Assembly (NCBI GenBank): GCA_023136785.1 | Contig: JAGLQP010000133.1 | Location: 1-5,912, forward strand | Reading direction: 5' to 3' | DNA from: Spirochaetales bacterium | GTDB taxonomy: Bacteria; Spirochaetota; Spirochaetia; SZUA-6; DRHE01 | Length of the DNA: 5,912 bases | Shown here: piece after piece, positions 1-5,912 of the stretch | How positions within the stretch are numbered: position 1 is the stretch's first letter | How the letters are laid out: every line of letters begins with the position of its first letter | Notes under the pieces: generated by a model | The model's database searches: none | Told to the model about the DNA's origin: nothing | Seen by the model: only the letters and a program-made list of their open reading frames with translations | Position numbers and translations under genes: made by a program

Positions 1-354
1 GGCATGCGGGAGATGCTCTCGCCGACCGCCTCGATCGCCGGGATGGGCTTGGACAAAGAGGTGGCCCTGCTGACCGACGGTCGTTTCTCCGGAGCGACCC
101 GCGGGGCGTCGATCGGACATATCACCCCGGAAGCAGCGGCAGGGGGACGTATCGGACTGATCCGGGAGGGAGATCGGATCCGAATCGACATACCGGCTAA
201 ACGCCTCGATCTGCTTCTCCCTGAAACCGAGTTGGAAAAGCGCAGGGCCGCTTTCAGCCCTGTTATCAAGCAGACCGGAAGTCCTTTTCTGGACAGTTAT
301 TCTCAGAACGTCACCTCCGCTTCTCGCGGGGCGATACGAAATCTCAAAATCTAG
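1..354 (+). CDS. ilvD: Dihydroxy-acid dehydratase, C-terminal fragment (5' end outside window)
   Basis: This is the last ~117 codons of an IlvD/Edd-family dehydratase. IlvD removes water from 2,3-dihydroxy-isovalerate and 2,3-dihydroxy-3-methylvalerate to give the 2-oxo acid precursors of valine/leucine and isoleucine in the cytoplasm. Seen: the frame is open from base 1, starting with GMREM, whose Glu is a Mg ligand in studied members as I recall. Next comes [13 protein letters not shown], which matches the second IlvD/Edd signature and holds the proposed catalytic Ser (30th visible residue), then [11 protein letters not shown] and the GDRIRIDIP strand typical of the C-terminal barrel. The tail ends in [12 protein letters not shown]. 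The Fe-S cysteines lie in the missing N-terminal part, so cluster type cannot be judged. The ATG at base 4 is internal, not a start. Sugar-acid dehydratases share the fold, but ilvB 9 bases downstream makes IlvD by far the best reading. Confidence 0.95.
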   Translation, partial: GMREMLSPTASIAGMGLDKEVALLTDGRFSGATRGASIGHITPEAAAGGRIGLIREGDRIRIDIPAKRLDLLLPETELEKRRAAFSPVIKQTGSPFLDSYSQNVTSASRGAIRNLKI

Positions 355-362
355 GGGGGGAG
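353..362 (+). promoter_or_regulatory. Ribosome binding site of ilvB
   Basis: An unbroken G-run followed by AG begins in the ilvD stop codon and runs to one base before the ilvB ATG at 364. The AGGGGG part (353-358) lies 5 bases from the start, a normal Shine-Dalgarno distance. The site overlaps the ilvD stop, so ilvB translation is probably coupled to termination on ilvD. No room exists here for a separate promoter or terminator. Confidence 0.6.
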
Positions 363-363
363 A

Positions 364-2175
364 ATGAAGATAAGCGGAGCTGAACTGTTTATAAAAGCCC
401 TCAAGGCGGAGGGCGTCAAGCACCTGTTCGGATTCCCGGGCGGGGTGGTAATTCCAGTATTCGACGCCCTGTACTCCGAAACGGAAATCCAGGTCATCCT
501 GACCCGTCACGAACAGGGAGCGGTGCACGCCGCCGACGGCTACGCCCGCTCCACGGGCAAAACCGGGGTCTGCCTGGTCACCAGCGGTCCCGGAGCCACC
601 AATACGGTTACCGGAATCGCTACGGCCAACTTCGACTCGGTGCCGATCGTCTGCTTCACCGGACAGGTGTCCCGCTCCATGATCGGGAACGATGCTTTTC
701 AGGAGGCGGATATCGTCGGGATCACCCGGCCGATCACCAAGCACAACTATCTTGTTCTCGATCGCAAGGACCTGGGCCGGATTCTGAAAGAAGCCTTCAC
801 CATCGCCAACTCGGGACGTCCGGGTCCGGTTCTGGTCGACCTGCCCAAGGATGTCATCCTCGAAAAGGGAGACGACGAGTACCCGGCCAAGGTGAGCATC
901 CGCGGCTACAATCCGGTACTGAAAGGCCATCCCAACCAGATCAAGAAGGCCGCGATGGAGCTGAAACGAGCAAAAAATCCGCTGTTCTACATCGGCGGAG
1001 GGATCCACATCGCCGGGGCCGTCGAGATTTTTCGCAAAGCCGTCAAGAAGACGGGGGTTCCTGTTGTTCATTCCCTGATGGGCATCGGGGCGCTGCCCGG
1101 AGATGACCCGCTGTGCCTCGGTATGCTCGGGATGCATGGTACCTACGTTGCCAACATGGCCGTCACCGGCGCGGACCTCCTGTTCGGAATCGGCAACCGT
1201 TTCGACGATCGGGCCACCGGAGACCTGTCCAAGTTCGCCCCGGAAGCCAAGATCGTTCATATCGACCAGGATCCGGTATCGATCTCCCGCAACGTACCCG
1301 TAGAGGTTCCCATCGTGGGGGACGCCCGCCTGGTGTTGGAGCAGCTGCTGCCCCTGCTCGAAGCGCCGAAAATCAACGACTGGATCAAGCAGATAGACAA
1401 GTGGAAAGAAGAGCATCCCCTCGAGGCGCGCGTGGGCAGAGGAAGCGATGCACCCAAAACGAACAAGGCGGGTGCAGCCCGGGGAGCAGAAGCAGCGGAT
1501 CGGCGATCCATTGGGCACCTGCGCCCCGACAGGGTGATCCAAACGATCTGCGAGGTTTTTCCCGATGCGATCATCGCCACCGAGGTGGGGCAAAACCAAA
1601 TGTGGACCTCTCAGTTCTTCACCTTTCGCCACCCCCGCAGTCTGCTGACATCGGGGGGATTGGGCACGATGGGCTACGGCTTTCCCGCCGCCATCGGCGC
1701 CCAGATCGCCAATCCGGAAAAACGGGTCATCGATATCGCAGGAGACGGTTCGATTCAGATGAACATCCAGGAGCTGGCTACGGCGGTATACAACAATCTG
1801 CCGGTGATCGTGACCATACTCAACAACGGCTATTTGGGGATGGTACGGCAGTGGCAGGAGCTGTTTTTCGGCAAACGCTACTCCTCGACCTGCCTGATGA
1901 CCGGTGCCGCCTGCCCACCCCAGTGCAAGGGCCCCGGCGATCACTGCACCGTGTATCGACCGGATTTCGTCAAACTGGCCGAAGCCTACGGAGCCGTGGG
2001 CATGCGGGTATTCGAGGAAAAAGACATCAAGCCTGCTCTGACCGAGGCCGGTAAAATCAAAGACCGACCCATCTTCATCGATTTCATTGTAGAGAGGGAG
2101 TTCAATGTTTTTCCGATGGTCGCCCCGGGAGCCGGGATCGCGGAAATGATCTTCTCCGAAGGGAGGCAAGGATGA
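364..2175 (+). CDS. ilvB: Acetolactate synthase (AHAS), large catalytic subunit
   Basis: A 603-residue ThDP-, Mg- and FAD-dependent enzyme that condenses two pyruvates to 2-acetolactate, or pyruvate plus 2-oxobutyrate to 2-aceto-2-hydroxybutyrate, the first common BCAA step. Seen: the N-terminal Pyr domain begins MKISGAEL, with FPGG and [16 protein letters not shown] carrying the cofactor-activating Glu50. The central domain has [10 protein letters not shown] and HIDQDP. The C-terminal ThDP domain has GDGS at 460-463 and NNG at 487-489, 27 residues apart as the motif requires, then MVRQWQE with Trp497. It is ~30 residues longer than E. coli IlvI because of an A/G/K/R-rich linker (about residues 356-385) and a four-Cys loop (510-528). 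Ser103 stands at the position of plant Pro197. The start fits the family N-terminus and the preceding G-rich RBS. The stop overlaps ilvN, its regulatory partner. Catabolic AlsS is unlikely given that partner. Confidence 0.96.
   Translation: MKISGAELFIKALKAEGVKHLFGFPGGVVIPVFDALYSETEIQVILTRHEQGAVHAADGYARSTGKTGVCLVTSGPGATNTVTGIATANFDSVPIVCFTGQVSRSMIGNDAFQEADIVGITRPITKHNYLVLDRKDLGRILKEAFTIANSGRPGPVLVDLPKDVILEKGDDEYPAKVSIRGYNPVLKGHPNQIKKAAMELKRAKNPLFYIGGGIHIAGAVEIFRKAVKKTGVPVVHSLMGIGALPGDDPLCLGMLGMHGTYVANMAVTGADLLFGIGNRFDDRATGDLSKFAPEAKIVHIDQDPVSISRNVPVEVPIVGDARLVLEQLLPLLEAPKINDWIKQIDKWKEEHPLEARVGRGSDAPKTNKAGAARGAEAADRRSIGHLRPDRVIQTICEVFPDAIIATEVGQNQMWTSQFFTFRHPRSLLTSGGLGTMGYGFPAAIGAQIANPEKRVIDIAGDGSIQMNIQELATAVYNNLPVIVTILNNGYLGMVRQWQELFFGKRYSSTCLMTGAACPPQCKGPGDHCTVYRPDFVKLAEAYGAVGMRVFEEKDIKPALTEAGKIKDRPIFIDFIVEREFNVFPMVAPGAGIAEMIFSEGRQG
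1429..1518 (+). other. Low-complexity linker inserted in IlvB
   Basis: Codons ~356-385 of ilvB encode a stretch dominated by Ala, Gly, Arg, Lys and Asp, placed between the FAD-contacting central domain and the C-terminal ThDP domain, which resumes at [10 protein letters not shown]. Most AHAS large subunits cross this junction with a much shorter connection. The reading frame is kept, so this looks like a flexible solvent-exposed linker, not a frameshift. The exact boundaries are an estimate from remembered family alignments. Confidence 0.6.
1891..1947 (+). other. Four-cysteine insertion in the IlvB ThDP domain
   Basis: Codons 510-528 of ilvB encode Cys510, Cys517, Cys521 and Cys528, a symmetric C-X6-C-X3-C-X6-C pattern with Pro and Gly between. 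The insert follows GKRYSS and precedes [13 protein letters not shown]. Canonical enzymes such as E. coli IlvI pass from RYS to PDF in only a few residues. The segment lies shortly after the ThDP-binding motif, near the mobile region that closes over the active site. Metal or Fe-S binding, or paired disulfides, are possible; the sequence does not decide between them. Confidence 0.7.
2161..2175 (+). promoter_or_regulatory. ilvN ribosome binding site and ATGA coupling site
   Basis: GGGAGG at 2161-2166 lies 5 bases before the ilvN ATG at 2172, inside the last codons of ilvB. The ilvB stop TGA (2173-2175) shares bases with that ATG. This 4-base overlap is the classic arrangement for translational coupling, which would keep catalytic and regulatory subunits near equal stoichiometry. 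Confidence 0.8.
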
Positions 2176-2726
2176 CCCACATATTTTCAATGCTGGTGGA
2201 GAACCACCAAGGCGTACTATCCCGAATCGCCGGTCTGTTCGCGGGTCGGGGCTACAATCTGGAGAGTATCACCGCGGGAGTTACCACGGATCCTCAGATT
2301 TCCCGGATCACCCTGGTCTGCGAGGGAGACGACAATGTCATCGACCAGATCAAGAAGCAGCTGAACAAGCTAATCGACGTGATCAAAGTCAATGACCTGA
2401 GCGCCCTACCCTCCCTGAACAGAGAGCTGGCTCTGATCAAGGTGCGGGCAAAACCGAACCAACGGGGAGAGATCTTTCAGGTGGCCGATGTATTTCGAGC
2501 CAGGGTGCTGGATGTGGGTATCGACTCCATGGTACTGGAAGTCACGGGCTCTTCGGAGAAGATCGACAACTTCGCTGCCGTGCTCCTACCCTACTCGATC
2601 CGGGAAATCGCCCGCAGCGGGCTCATTTCCATGGAACGGGGAAAGAAGCAGACAACGGAGCCGGAAGGGCAGAGAAAAGGTGCCTCGGAAAAGCTGAACG
2701 ATGATTTCAAGATTACCATAGCCTAG
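2172..2726 (+). CDS. ilvN: Acetolactate synthase, small regulatory subunit (ACT domain)
   Basis: A 184-residue regulatory subunit that activates IlvB and confers feedback inhibition by valine. Seen: an N-terminal ACT domain (about residues 3-77) with the family pattern [22 protein letters not shown] and SRITLV, then a C-terminal small-subunit domain (about 83-157) with RELALIKV and [15 protein letters not shown]. It aligns without gaps to the start of E. coli IlvH, placing Gly14 and Asn29 at the positions where G14D and N29H weaken valine inhibition in that protein. Both wild-type residues are present, so valine sensitivity is inferred. The tail (about 158-184) is a charged Lys/Glu/Gln-rich extension beyond the ~160 residues of IlvH, likely disordered. 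It overlaps ilvB by 4 bases and is followed by leuA 33 bases later. By length it is IlvH/IlvN type, not the short IlvM. Confidence 0.96.
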   Translation: MTHIFSMLVENHQGVLSRIAGLFAGRGYNLESITAGVTTDPQISRITLVCEGDDNVIDQIKKQLNKLIDVIKVNDLSALPSLNRELALIKVRAKPNQRGEIFQVADVFRARVLDVGIDSMVLEVTGSSEKIDNFAAVLLPYSIREIARSGLISMERGKKQTTEPEGQRKGASEKLNDDFKITIA

Positions 2727-2759
2727 GCAAGTGGATGAGAGAAAGGAAAACACAAAGCA
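2727..2759 (+). promoter_or_regulatory. ilvN-leuA spacer with a weak RBS
   Basis: This 33-base gap is purine-rich. Its best Shine-Dalgarno-like core, AAAGGA (2742-2747), sits 12 bases from the leuA ATG, longer than usual. No dyad followed by a T-run and no -35/-10 pair is visible, so leuA is read as part of the same transcript. No in-frame upstream start with better spacing was found. Confidence 0.45.
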
Positions 2760-4268
2760 ATGGAACGGATCTATATTTTTGATACAACCCTGCGCGACGG
2801 GGAACAGTCCCCCGGCGCCTCGATGAGTATCGAACAGAAGTACGAGGTAGCGGTCCAGCTGGCTCGCCTCGGGGTGGATGCGATCGAAGCGGGATTCCCC
2901 GTATCATCGCCGAGACAGTTCGACGCCTGCAAAATGATCGCCGAGAAGGTGAAGGGTCCGGCGATTACGGCCCTGGCCCGGACTGTGGAGAAGGACCTGG
3001 ACGCAGCCTGCCAGTCGATCAAGGATGCCGAACGTAAACGTATTCACACCTTCATCGCCAGTTCCCCGATCCATATGAAACACAAGCTCAAGAAGGAGCC
3101 GGAAGATGTACTGGAGATGGCCTGCCAGGCGGTCCGCTGGGCTCGCCAACGGGTCGACGAGGTGGAGTTCTCGCCGGAAGACGCGACCCGCAGCGATCTG
3201 CCCTTCCTCTGCCGTCTGGTGGAGAGTGTAATCGAGGCCGGAGCCAATACAATCAATATCCCGGACACCGTCGGCTACTCCATTCCCGAGGAGTTCGGTA
3301 CGTTCATCCGGAGTATCATGGAGGGAGTTCCCAACATCGATAAGGCGGTGCTGTCGGTGCACTGCCACAATGACCTCGGCCTGGCGGTGGCCAACTCCAT
3401 CGCCGCGGTGAAGAACGGCGCCCGCCAGGTGGAGGTAACGGTAAACGGCATCGGGGAACGGGCCGGAAACGCCTCTCTGGAAGAGTTTGTTATGGCCCTG
3501 AAGGTCCGTCAGGACCTGATGCCCTACACCACCGGGATCGACACCCATCAGATCTATCACTCCTCCAGGCTGCTGAGCAATATCATCGGCTTTCCCATCC
3601 CCAGAAACAAACCGATCGTGGGGGAGAACGCCTTCGCCCACGAAGCGGGGATCCACCAGGACGGAGTGATCAAACACCGGGCCACCTACGAGATCATGAA
3701 GCCGGAGGATGTGGGTCGGGAGGGCAGCACACTCGTATTGGGCAGGCACTCGGGAAAGCACGGGTTTCGCCGGCGCCTCGAAGAGCTGGGTCTGATCCTG
3801 TCGGATGAGAACCTGGACAAGGCGTACCAGCACTTCCTCGATCTGGCGGACCGCAAGAAAGAGGTTTACGACGACGACCTGTACGTCATCGTCCGCGATC
3901 AGATCGGCGAGCACCTCGATACCTACGAGCTGTCCTACTACAACTTTCAGTCCGGGAACGTAGCGGTCCCCACCGCCACGGTACGGATCAAAACCGAGGA
4001 CCGGATCCTGGAGGAGGCCGCAACCGGAGACGGGCCCGTCGATGCGATGATCAACGCCATCGATCGGGCCATCGGTATTTCGTCAAAACTCCTCGAGTAC
4101 AACGTTCATGCCATAACCCCTGGGCGGAAGGCAATCGGCGAAGTGTCTGTGAGTGTGGAGATCGAGGGCGGACGATACATCGGTCGGGGAGCTTCCACCG
4201 ACATCGTCGAGGCCAGTGCACGGGCTTATCTCAACTCCATCAACCGCTACAAGACATCGACGAAGTAG
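2760..4268 (+). CDS. leuA: 2-isopropylmalate synthase
   Basis: A 502-residue cytoplasmic enzyme that condenses acetyl-CoA with 2-oxoisovalerate to 2-isopropylmalate, the first committed step of leucine synthesis. Seen: an HMGL-like TIM barrel opening with [15 protein letters not shown] (Arg12, and metal ligand Asp13), then [35 protein letters not shown], the metal site [13 protein letters not shown] (His201, His203), NGIGERAGN (to Asn237) and HEAGIHQDG (294-302). The C-terminal LeuA regulatory domain (about 366-500) includes GNGPVDA-like GDGPVDA and TDIVEASA (480-487), so leucine feedback is likely. Length and motifs follow the E. coli-type LeuA closely. Citramalate synthase and homocitrate synthase share the barrel; the close LeuA match and the ilvBN context argue against them, though substrate choice cannot be proven by eye. 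The ATG start agrees with the family N-terminus. Confidence 0.95.
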   Translation: MERIYIFDTTLRDGEQSPGASMSIEQKYEVAVQLARLGVDAIEAGFPVSSPRQFDACKMIAEKVKGPAITALARTVEKDLDAACQSIKDAERKRIHTFIASSPIHMKHKLKKEPEDVLEMACQAVRWARQRVDEVEFSPEDATRSDLPFLCRLVESVIEAGANTINIPDTVGYSIPEEFGTFIRSIMEGVPNIDKAVLSVHCHNDLGLAVANSIAAVKNGARQVEVTVNGIGERAGNASLEEFVMALKVRQDLMPYTTGIDTHQIYHSSRLLSNIIGFPIPRNKPIVGENAFAHEAGIHQDGVIKHRATYEIMKPEDVGREGSTLVLGRHSGKHGFRRRLEELGLILSDENLDKAYQHFLDLADRKKEVYDDDLYVIVRDQIGEHLDTYELSYYNFQSGNVAVPTATVRIKTEDRILEEAATGDGPVDAMINAIDRAIGISSKLLEYNVHAITPGRKAIGEVSVSVEIEGGRYIGRGASTDIVEASARAYLNSINRYKTSTK

Positions 4269-4282
4269 GGATGGATATCATG
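4266..4282 (+). promoter_or_regulatory. leuA-fni junction and choice of fni start
   Basis: Two in-frame ATGs lie just after the leuA stop (TAG, 4266-4268), at 4271 and 4280. The only purine-rich stretch, AGGG at 4267-4270, touches the first ATG and so could not serve it well, but lies 9 bases before the second. ATG 4280 (protein beginning MSTHTQ) is therefore preferred; ATG 4271 would add only three residues. Either way fni is tightly linked to leuA, with no space for its own promoter between the genes. Confidence 0.55.
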
Positions 4283-5389
4283 AGTACGCATACTCAAGCA
4301 ACGTCCGAGATTGGATTTCGGAAAGAGAAACACCTGTCGATTTGCGCCGACCCGTCCCGGTTCTCAGTTGAGGGCAACAGCACCGGTTTCGAAGGTGTGC
4401 ATTTCATCCATGATGCCCTGCCCGAGATCGGCGAAGACGAAATCGATCTCAAGACAGAGTTCCTCGGACAGACCGTAGCCGCCCCCATTTTTATCTCCTG
4501 CATGACCGGAGGTTCGGAGAAGGGGTTCTTCGCCAACCGCGAGCTGGCCAAGGCTGCCCAGGAGAAGGGGTATGCGGTGGGCATGGGTTCGATCCGCATC
4601 CTCTTCGATTCCCCCGAGCTGTTCGAGCACTTTCATCTCAAAGCCCTCGCTCCCGATGTTCCCATTCTGGCGAACATCGGAGGTTCGCAGATCAGGGATA
4701 TGGAGCACGAAAAACTGTTTGAGCTTGTCAAGAAACTCGAGGTGGATAGCCTGGTCGTACATCTGAATCCCGGCCAGGAGCTCTTTCAACCCGAAGGAGA
4801 TCGAGACTTTCGGGGCATCAAGGATTCGATCCGACGACTCTGCGACGGAGCTCCGGTGCCGATCATCGTGAAAGAAACGGGCTTCGGGATCCGCCCGCAG
4901 AGGGTTCAAAACCTTCTGGACAGCGGTGTTGCCTATGTAGATGTGGCCGGAGCCGGTGGAACCAACTGGGTGACGGTGGAAGCCCACCGCGTCCCGGAAG
5001 ATGATCGGGGGGAGGCAGAGGAGTTTGCCCACTGGGGCATCCCGACCGCGGTCCTTCTCGCTTGCCTGAAGCAGCACACCGGAAAGATCCTTGCCTCTGG
5101 GGGTGTACGAACCGGGCTCGATGTGGCCAAATCCATCGCCCTGGGAGCTCATTCCGCCGGATTGGCTCTGCCCCTGATTCGGGAGGCCGTGTCCGGAGGG
5201 GCAGAGGCGGTGGTACGTTATCTAGACCGCCTCGAGAACACCCTGCGATCCGTACTGATCTTGACGGCTTCCCGATCCCCCAAGGAATTGGGAAAGAGCA
5301 AGATTTGGCTCGATCCGGGTTTCGCTTCCATGATGGCTTCGTTTCAAGAAGCGGAGCGGGAAATCGAAGACACAGGTCATCCTATCTAG
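4280..5389 (+). CDS. fni: Isopentenyl-diphosphate delta-isomerase, type 2 (FMN-dependent)
   Basis: A 369-residue enzyme (372 from ATG 4271) that interconverts isopentenyl and dimethylallyl diphosphate using reduced FMN and Mg, supplying isoprenoid synthesis. Seen, numbered from 4280: the substrate-phosphate motif RKEKHL (14-19), SCMTGG (to 78), NIGGSQ (132-137), HLNPGQE (161-167) with the catalytic Gln166 and Mg-ligand Glu167, QPEGDRDF (170-177), IVKETGFG with Lys198, DVAGAGGTNW (221-230), and the FMN-phosphate loop ASGGVRTGLD (272-281) followed by SIALGA. Length and motif order are those of IDI-2, a TIM barrel unrelated to type 1 Idi. One departure: GMGSIR (101-106) has Ile where most members have Gln in GSQR. 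It follows leuA directly although it belongs to another pathway; no mevalonate or MEP gene is visible. Related FMN oxidases such as lactate oxidase lack these motifs. Confidence 0.93.
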   Translation: MSTHTQATSEIGFRKEKHLSICADPSRFSVEGNSTGFEGVHFIHDALPEIGEDEIDLKTEFLGQTVAAPIFISCMTGGSEKGFFANRELAKAAQEKGYAVGMGSIRILFDSPELFEHFHLKALAPDVPILANIGGSQIRDMEHEKLFELVKKLEVDSLVVHLNPGQELFQPEGDRDFRGIKDSIRRLCDGAPVPIIVKETGFGIRPQRVQNLLDSGVAYVDVAGAGGTNWVTVEAHRVPEDDRGEAEEFAHWGIPTAVLLACLKQHTGKILASGGVRTGLDVAKSIALGAHSAGLALPLIREAVSGGAEAVVRYLDRLENTLRSVLILTASRSPKELGKSKIWLDPGFASMMASFQEAEREIEDTGHPI

Positions 5390-5432
5390 CCGCCCCTTTG
5401 TCCTGCCCGCGCAGGCTTCCAGCGGGGCTTAA
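5390..5432. terminator. Convergent intergenic gap with GC-rich dyads, possible terminator
   Basis: The two stop codons face each other across 43 bases. Seen: CCTGC (5402-5406) can pair with GCAGG (5411-5415) around a 4-base loop, nested inside GCCCC (5392-5396) pairing with GGGGC (5424-5428). A competing fold pairs CCCGC (5406-5410) with GCGGG (5422-5426). On the plus strand only two T's follow, and on the minus strand there is no T-run, so this is not a canonical intrinsic terminator. A shared transcript-end structure for both converging genes is an inference from position. Confidence 0.3.
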
Positions 5433-5912
5433 TCAATCGAGATCGATCAGTTCGACCTCGAGAGTATCCAGATCTACAACGGCAATCGTAGCTCTGTCTG
5501 CAAGGTACCCGGCACAGCTTCCCGGATTTAGCAGAACCCGTTCCCTACCCTCCACCCGCACCTGATGGTCATGACCGTAGATCACCAGATCGAAATCCCC
5601 GCTTCTGTGCAGGCTCTCCGCCACATCGGGGTAGTGCATGATCGCGATACGCCGCCCCCCCAGCTCCAGGACCAGGGCGCCGTCGCGAAACGTACAAAAT
5701 CCCTTGCCCTTCTCGGTCAGCAATACACGATCTCCGTCATTGTTGCCGAACACCGCATACATGCGGGGGCAAAAGGTCCTGAGCTTCTCCAGCTGCCTGA
5801 AGACGAAGGGAGAGCACAGATCCCCCCCATGAATCAGGGCGGCGATCTTTCTATCTGTAAACTCCTGTACCGCCTTCGCGATATTGTCCAGATGGTCGTG
5901 GGAATCAGACAT
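5433..5912 (-). CDS. YfcE/MJ0936-family metallophosphoesterase, 5' end probably outside window
   Basis: A calcineurin-like phosphoesterase of the small single-domain type, which hydrolyses phosphodiester or phosphomonoester bonds with a two-metal centre. Seen: the five metal-binding blocks in order, SDSHDH (visible residues 2-7), HGGD (28-31), GNND (56-59), MH (92-93, normally followed by Gly but here by Tyr-Pro) and GHDH (113-116), then LLNPGS (127-132), typical of this subfamily. The visible frame opens with ATG at the very last base, but family members carry about five more residues (like MKIGI) before SDSH, so this Met is probably internal and the gene likely continues past the right edge. 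The physiological substrate cannot be told; related proteins act on model phosphodiesters in vitro. It converges on the BCAA operon with different orientation, so shared function is not implied. Confidence 0.87.
   Translation of the reverse strand: MSDSHDHLDNIAKAVQEFTDRKIAALIHGGDLCSPFVFRQLEKLRTFCPRMYAVFGNNDGDRVLLTEKGKGFCTFRDGALVLELGGRRIAIMHYPDVAESLHRSGDFDLVIYGHDHQVRVEGRERVLLNPGSCAGYLADRATIAVVDLDTLEVELIDLD

Noticed and set aside
4..354. Reading the first ATG as the start of a short 116-residue protein
   Set aside because: The frame is open to the window edge and the Met is part of the conserved internal GMREM motif of IlvD, so this is a truncated gene and not a small one.
1113..2054. Plus-strand open frame (313 codons) inside ilvB
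   Set aside because: It is an out-of-frame shadow with an Arg/Gly-rich product and no recognisable domain, and the in-frame IlvB motifs span the same bases.
2904..3914. Long minus-strand open frame (336 codons) opposite leuA
   Set aside because: It lies wholly inside leuA, whose motifs are unmistakable. Its translation shows no family motif and is the biased composition expected from the antisense of GC-rich codons.
2760..4268. Citramalate synthase (CimA) as an alternative to LeuA
   Set aside because: The barrel motifs, overall length and TDIVEASA regulatory end follow E. coli-type LeuA closely, and ilvBN context supports leucine synthesis. The substrate remains formally untested.
4364..5152. 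Minus-strand open frame (262 codons) opposite fni
   Set aside because: It is antisense to a clear IDI-2 gene, with no motif and no visible Shine-Dalgarno site.
5062..5565. Plus-strand open frame spanning the end of fni and the convergent gap
   Set aside because: It overlaps fni out of frame and then runs antisense through the metallophosphoesterase; its product is Arg/Ser-rich with no domain.
1..5912. CRISPR array, insertion sequence, tRNA/rRNA or riboswitch
   Set aside because: No spaced direct repeats, terminal inverted repeats, transposase motifs or cloverleaf-like segments were seen; almost the whole window is accounted for by six genes.

Overview
The window is a compact bacterial gene cluster for branched-chain amino acid (BCAA) biosynthesis, read left to right, with one opposing gene at its right end. 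Third codon positions are mostly G or C, genes are spaced 2-33 bases apart or overlap, and Shine-Dalgarno-like purine runs precede most starts, all of which fits a moderately GC-rich bacterium. No 16S rRNA or other taxonomic marker is present. A cysteine-rich loop in the acetolactate synthase resembles what I remember from some spirochaete and clostridial homologues, and a type 2 IPP isomerase also occurs in spirochaetes and Gram-positives. A spirochaete-like origin is therefore only a weak guess.

Layout: 1-354 is the 3' end of ilvD (dihydroxy-acid dehydratase), cut by the window edge. 364-2175 is ilvB, the acetolactate synthase catalytic subunit. 2172-2726 is ilvN, its ACT-domain regulatory subunit, joined to ilvB by an ATGA stop/start overlap. 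2760-4268 is leuA, 2-isopropylmalate synthase. 4280-5389 (possible start 4271) is fni/idi-2, an FMN-dependent type 2 isopentenyl-diphosphate isomerase that follows leuA almost without a gap. A 43-base convergent gap with GC-rich dyads (5390-5432) separates it from a minus-strand YfcE/MJ0936-type metallophosphoesterase (5433-5912), whose 5' end is probably beyond the right edge.

How the genes work together: IlvBN condenses pyruvate (or pyruvate plus 2-oxobutyrate) to acetohydroxy acids. An IlvC reductoisomerase, not in this window, must convert these to dihydroxy acids. IlvD dehydrates them to 2-oxo acids, and LeuA commits 2-oxoisovalerate to leucine. The valine-contact positions of IlvN and the LeuA C-terminal regulatory domain are intact, so end-product feedback is expected at both branch points. 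Any leader peptide, T-box or promoter of the operon would lie upstream of the window.

There is no sign of a mobile element, CRISPR array, RNA gene or novel defence-type system. The points that deserve a second look are modest: the four-cysteine insertion and A/G/K/R-rich linker in IlvB, the apparent operon membership of an isoprenoid enzyme, and the absence of ilvC from its frequent position after ilvN.
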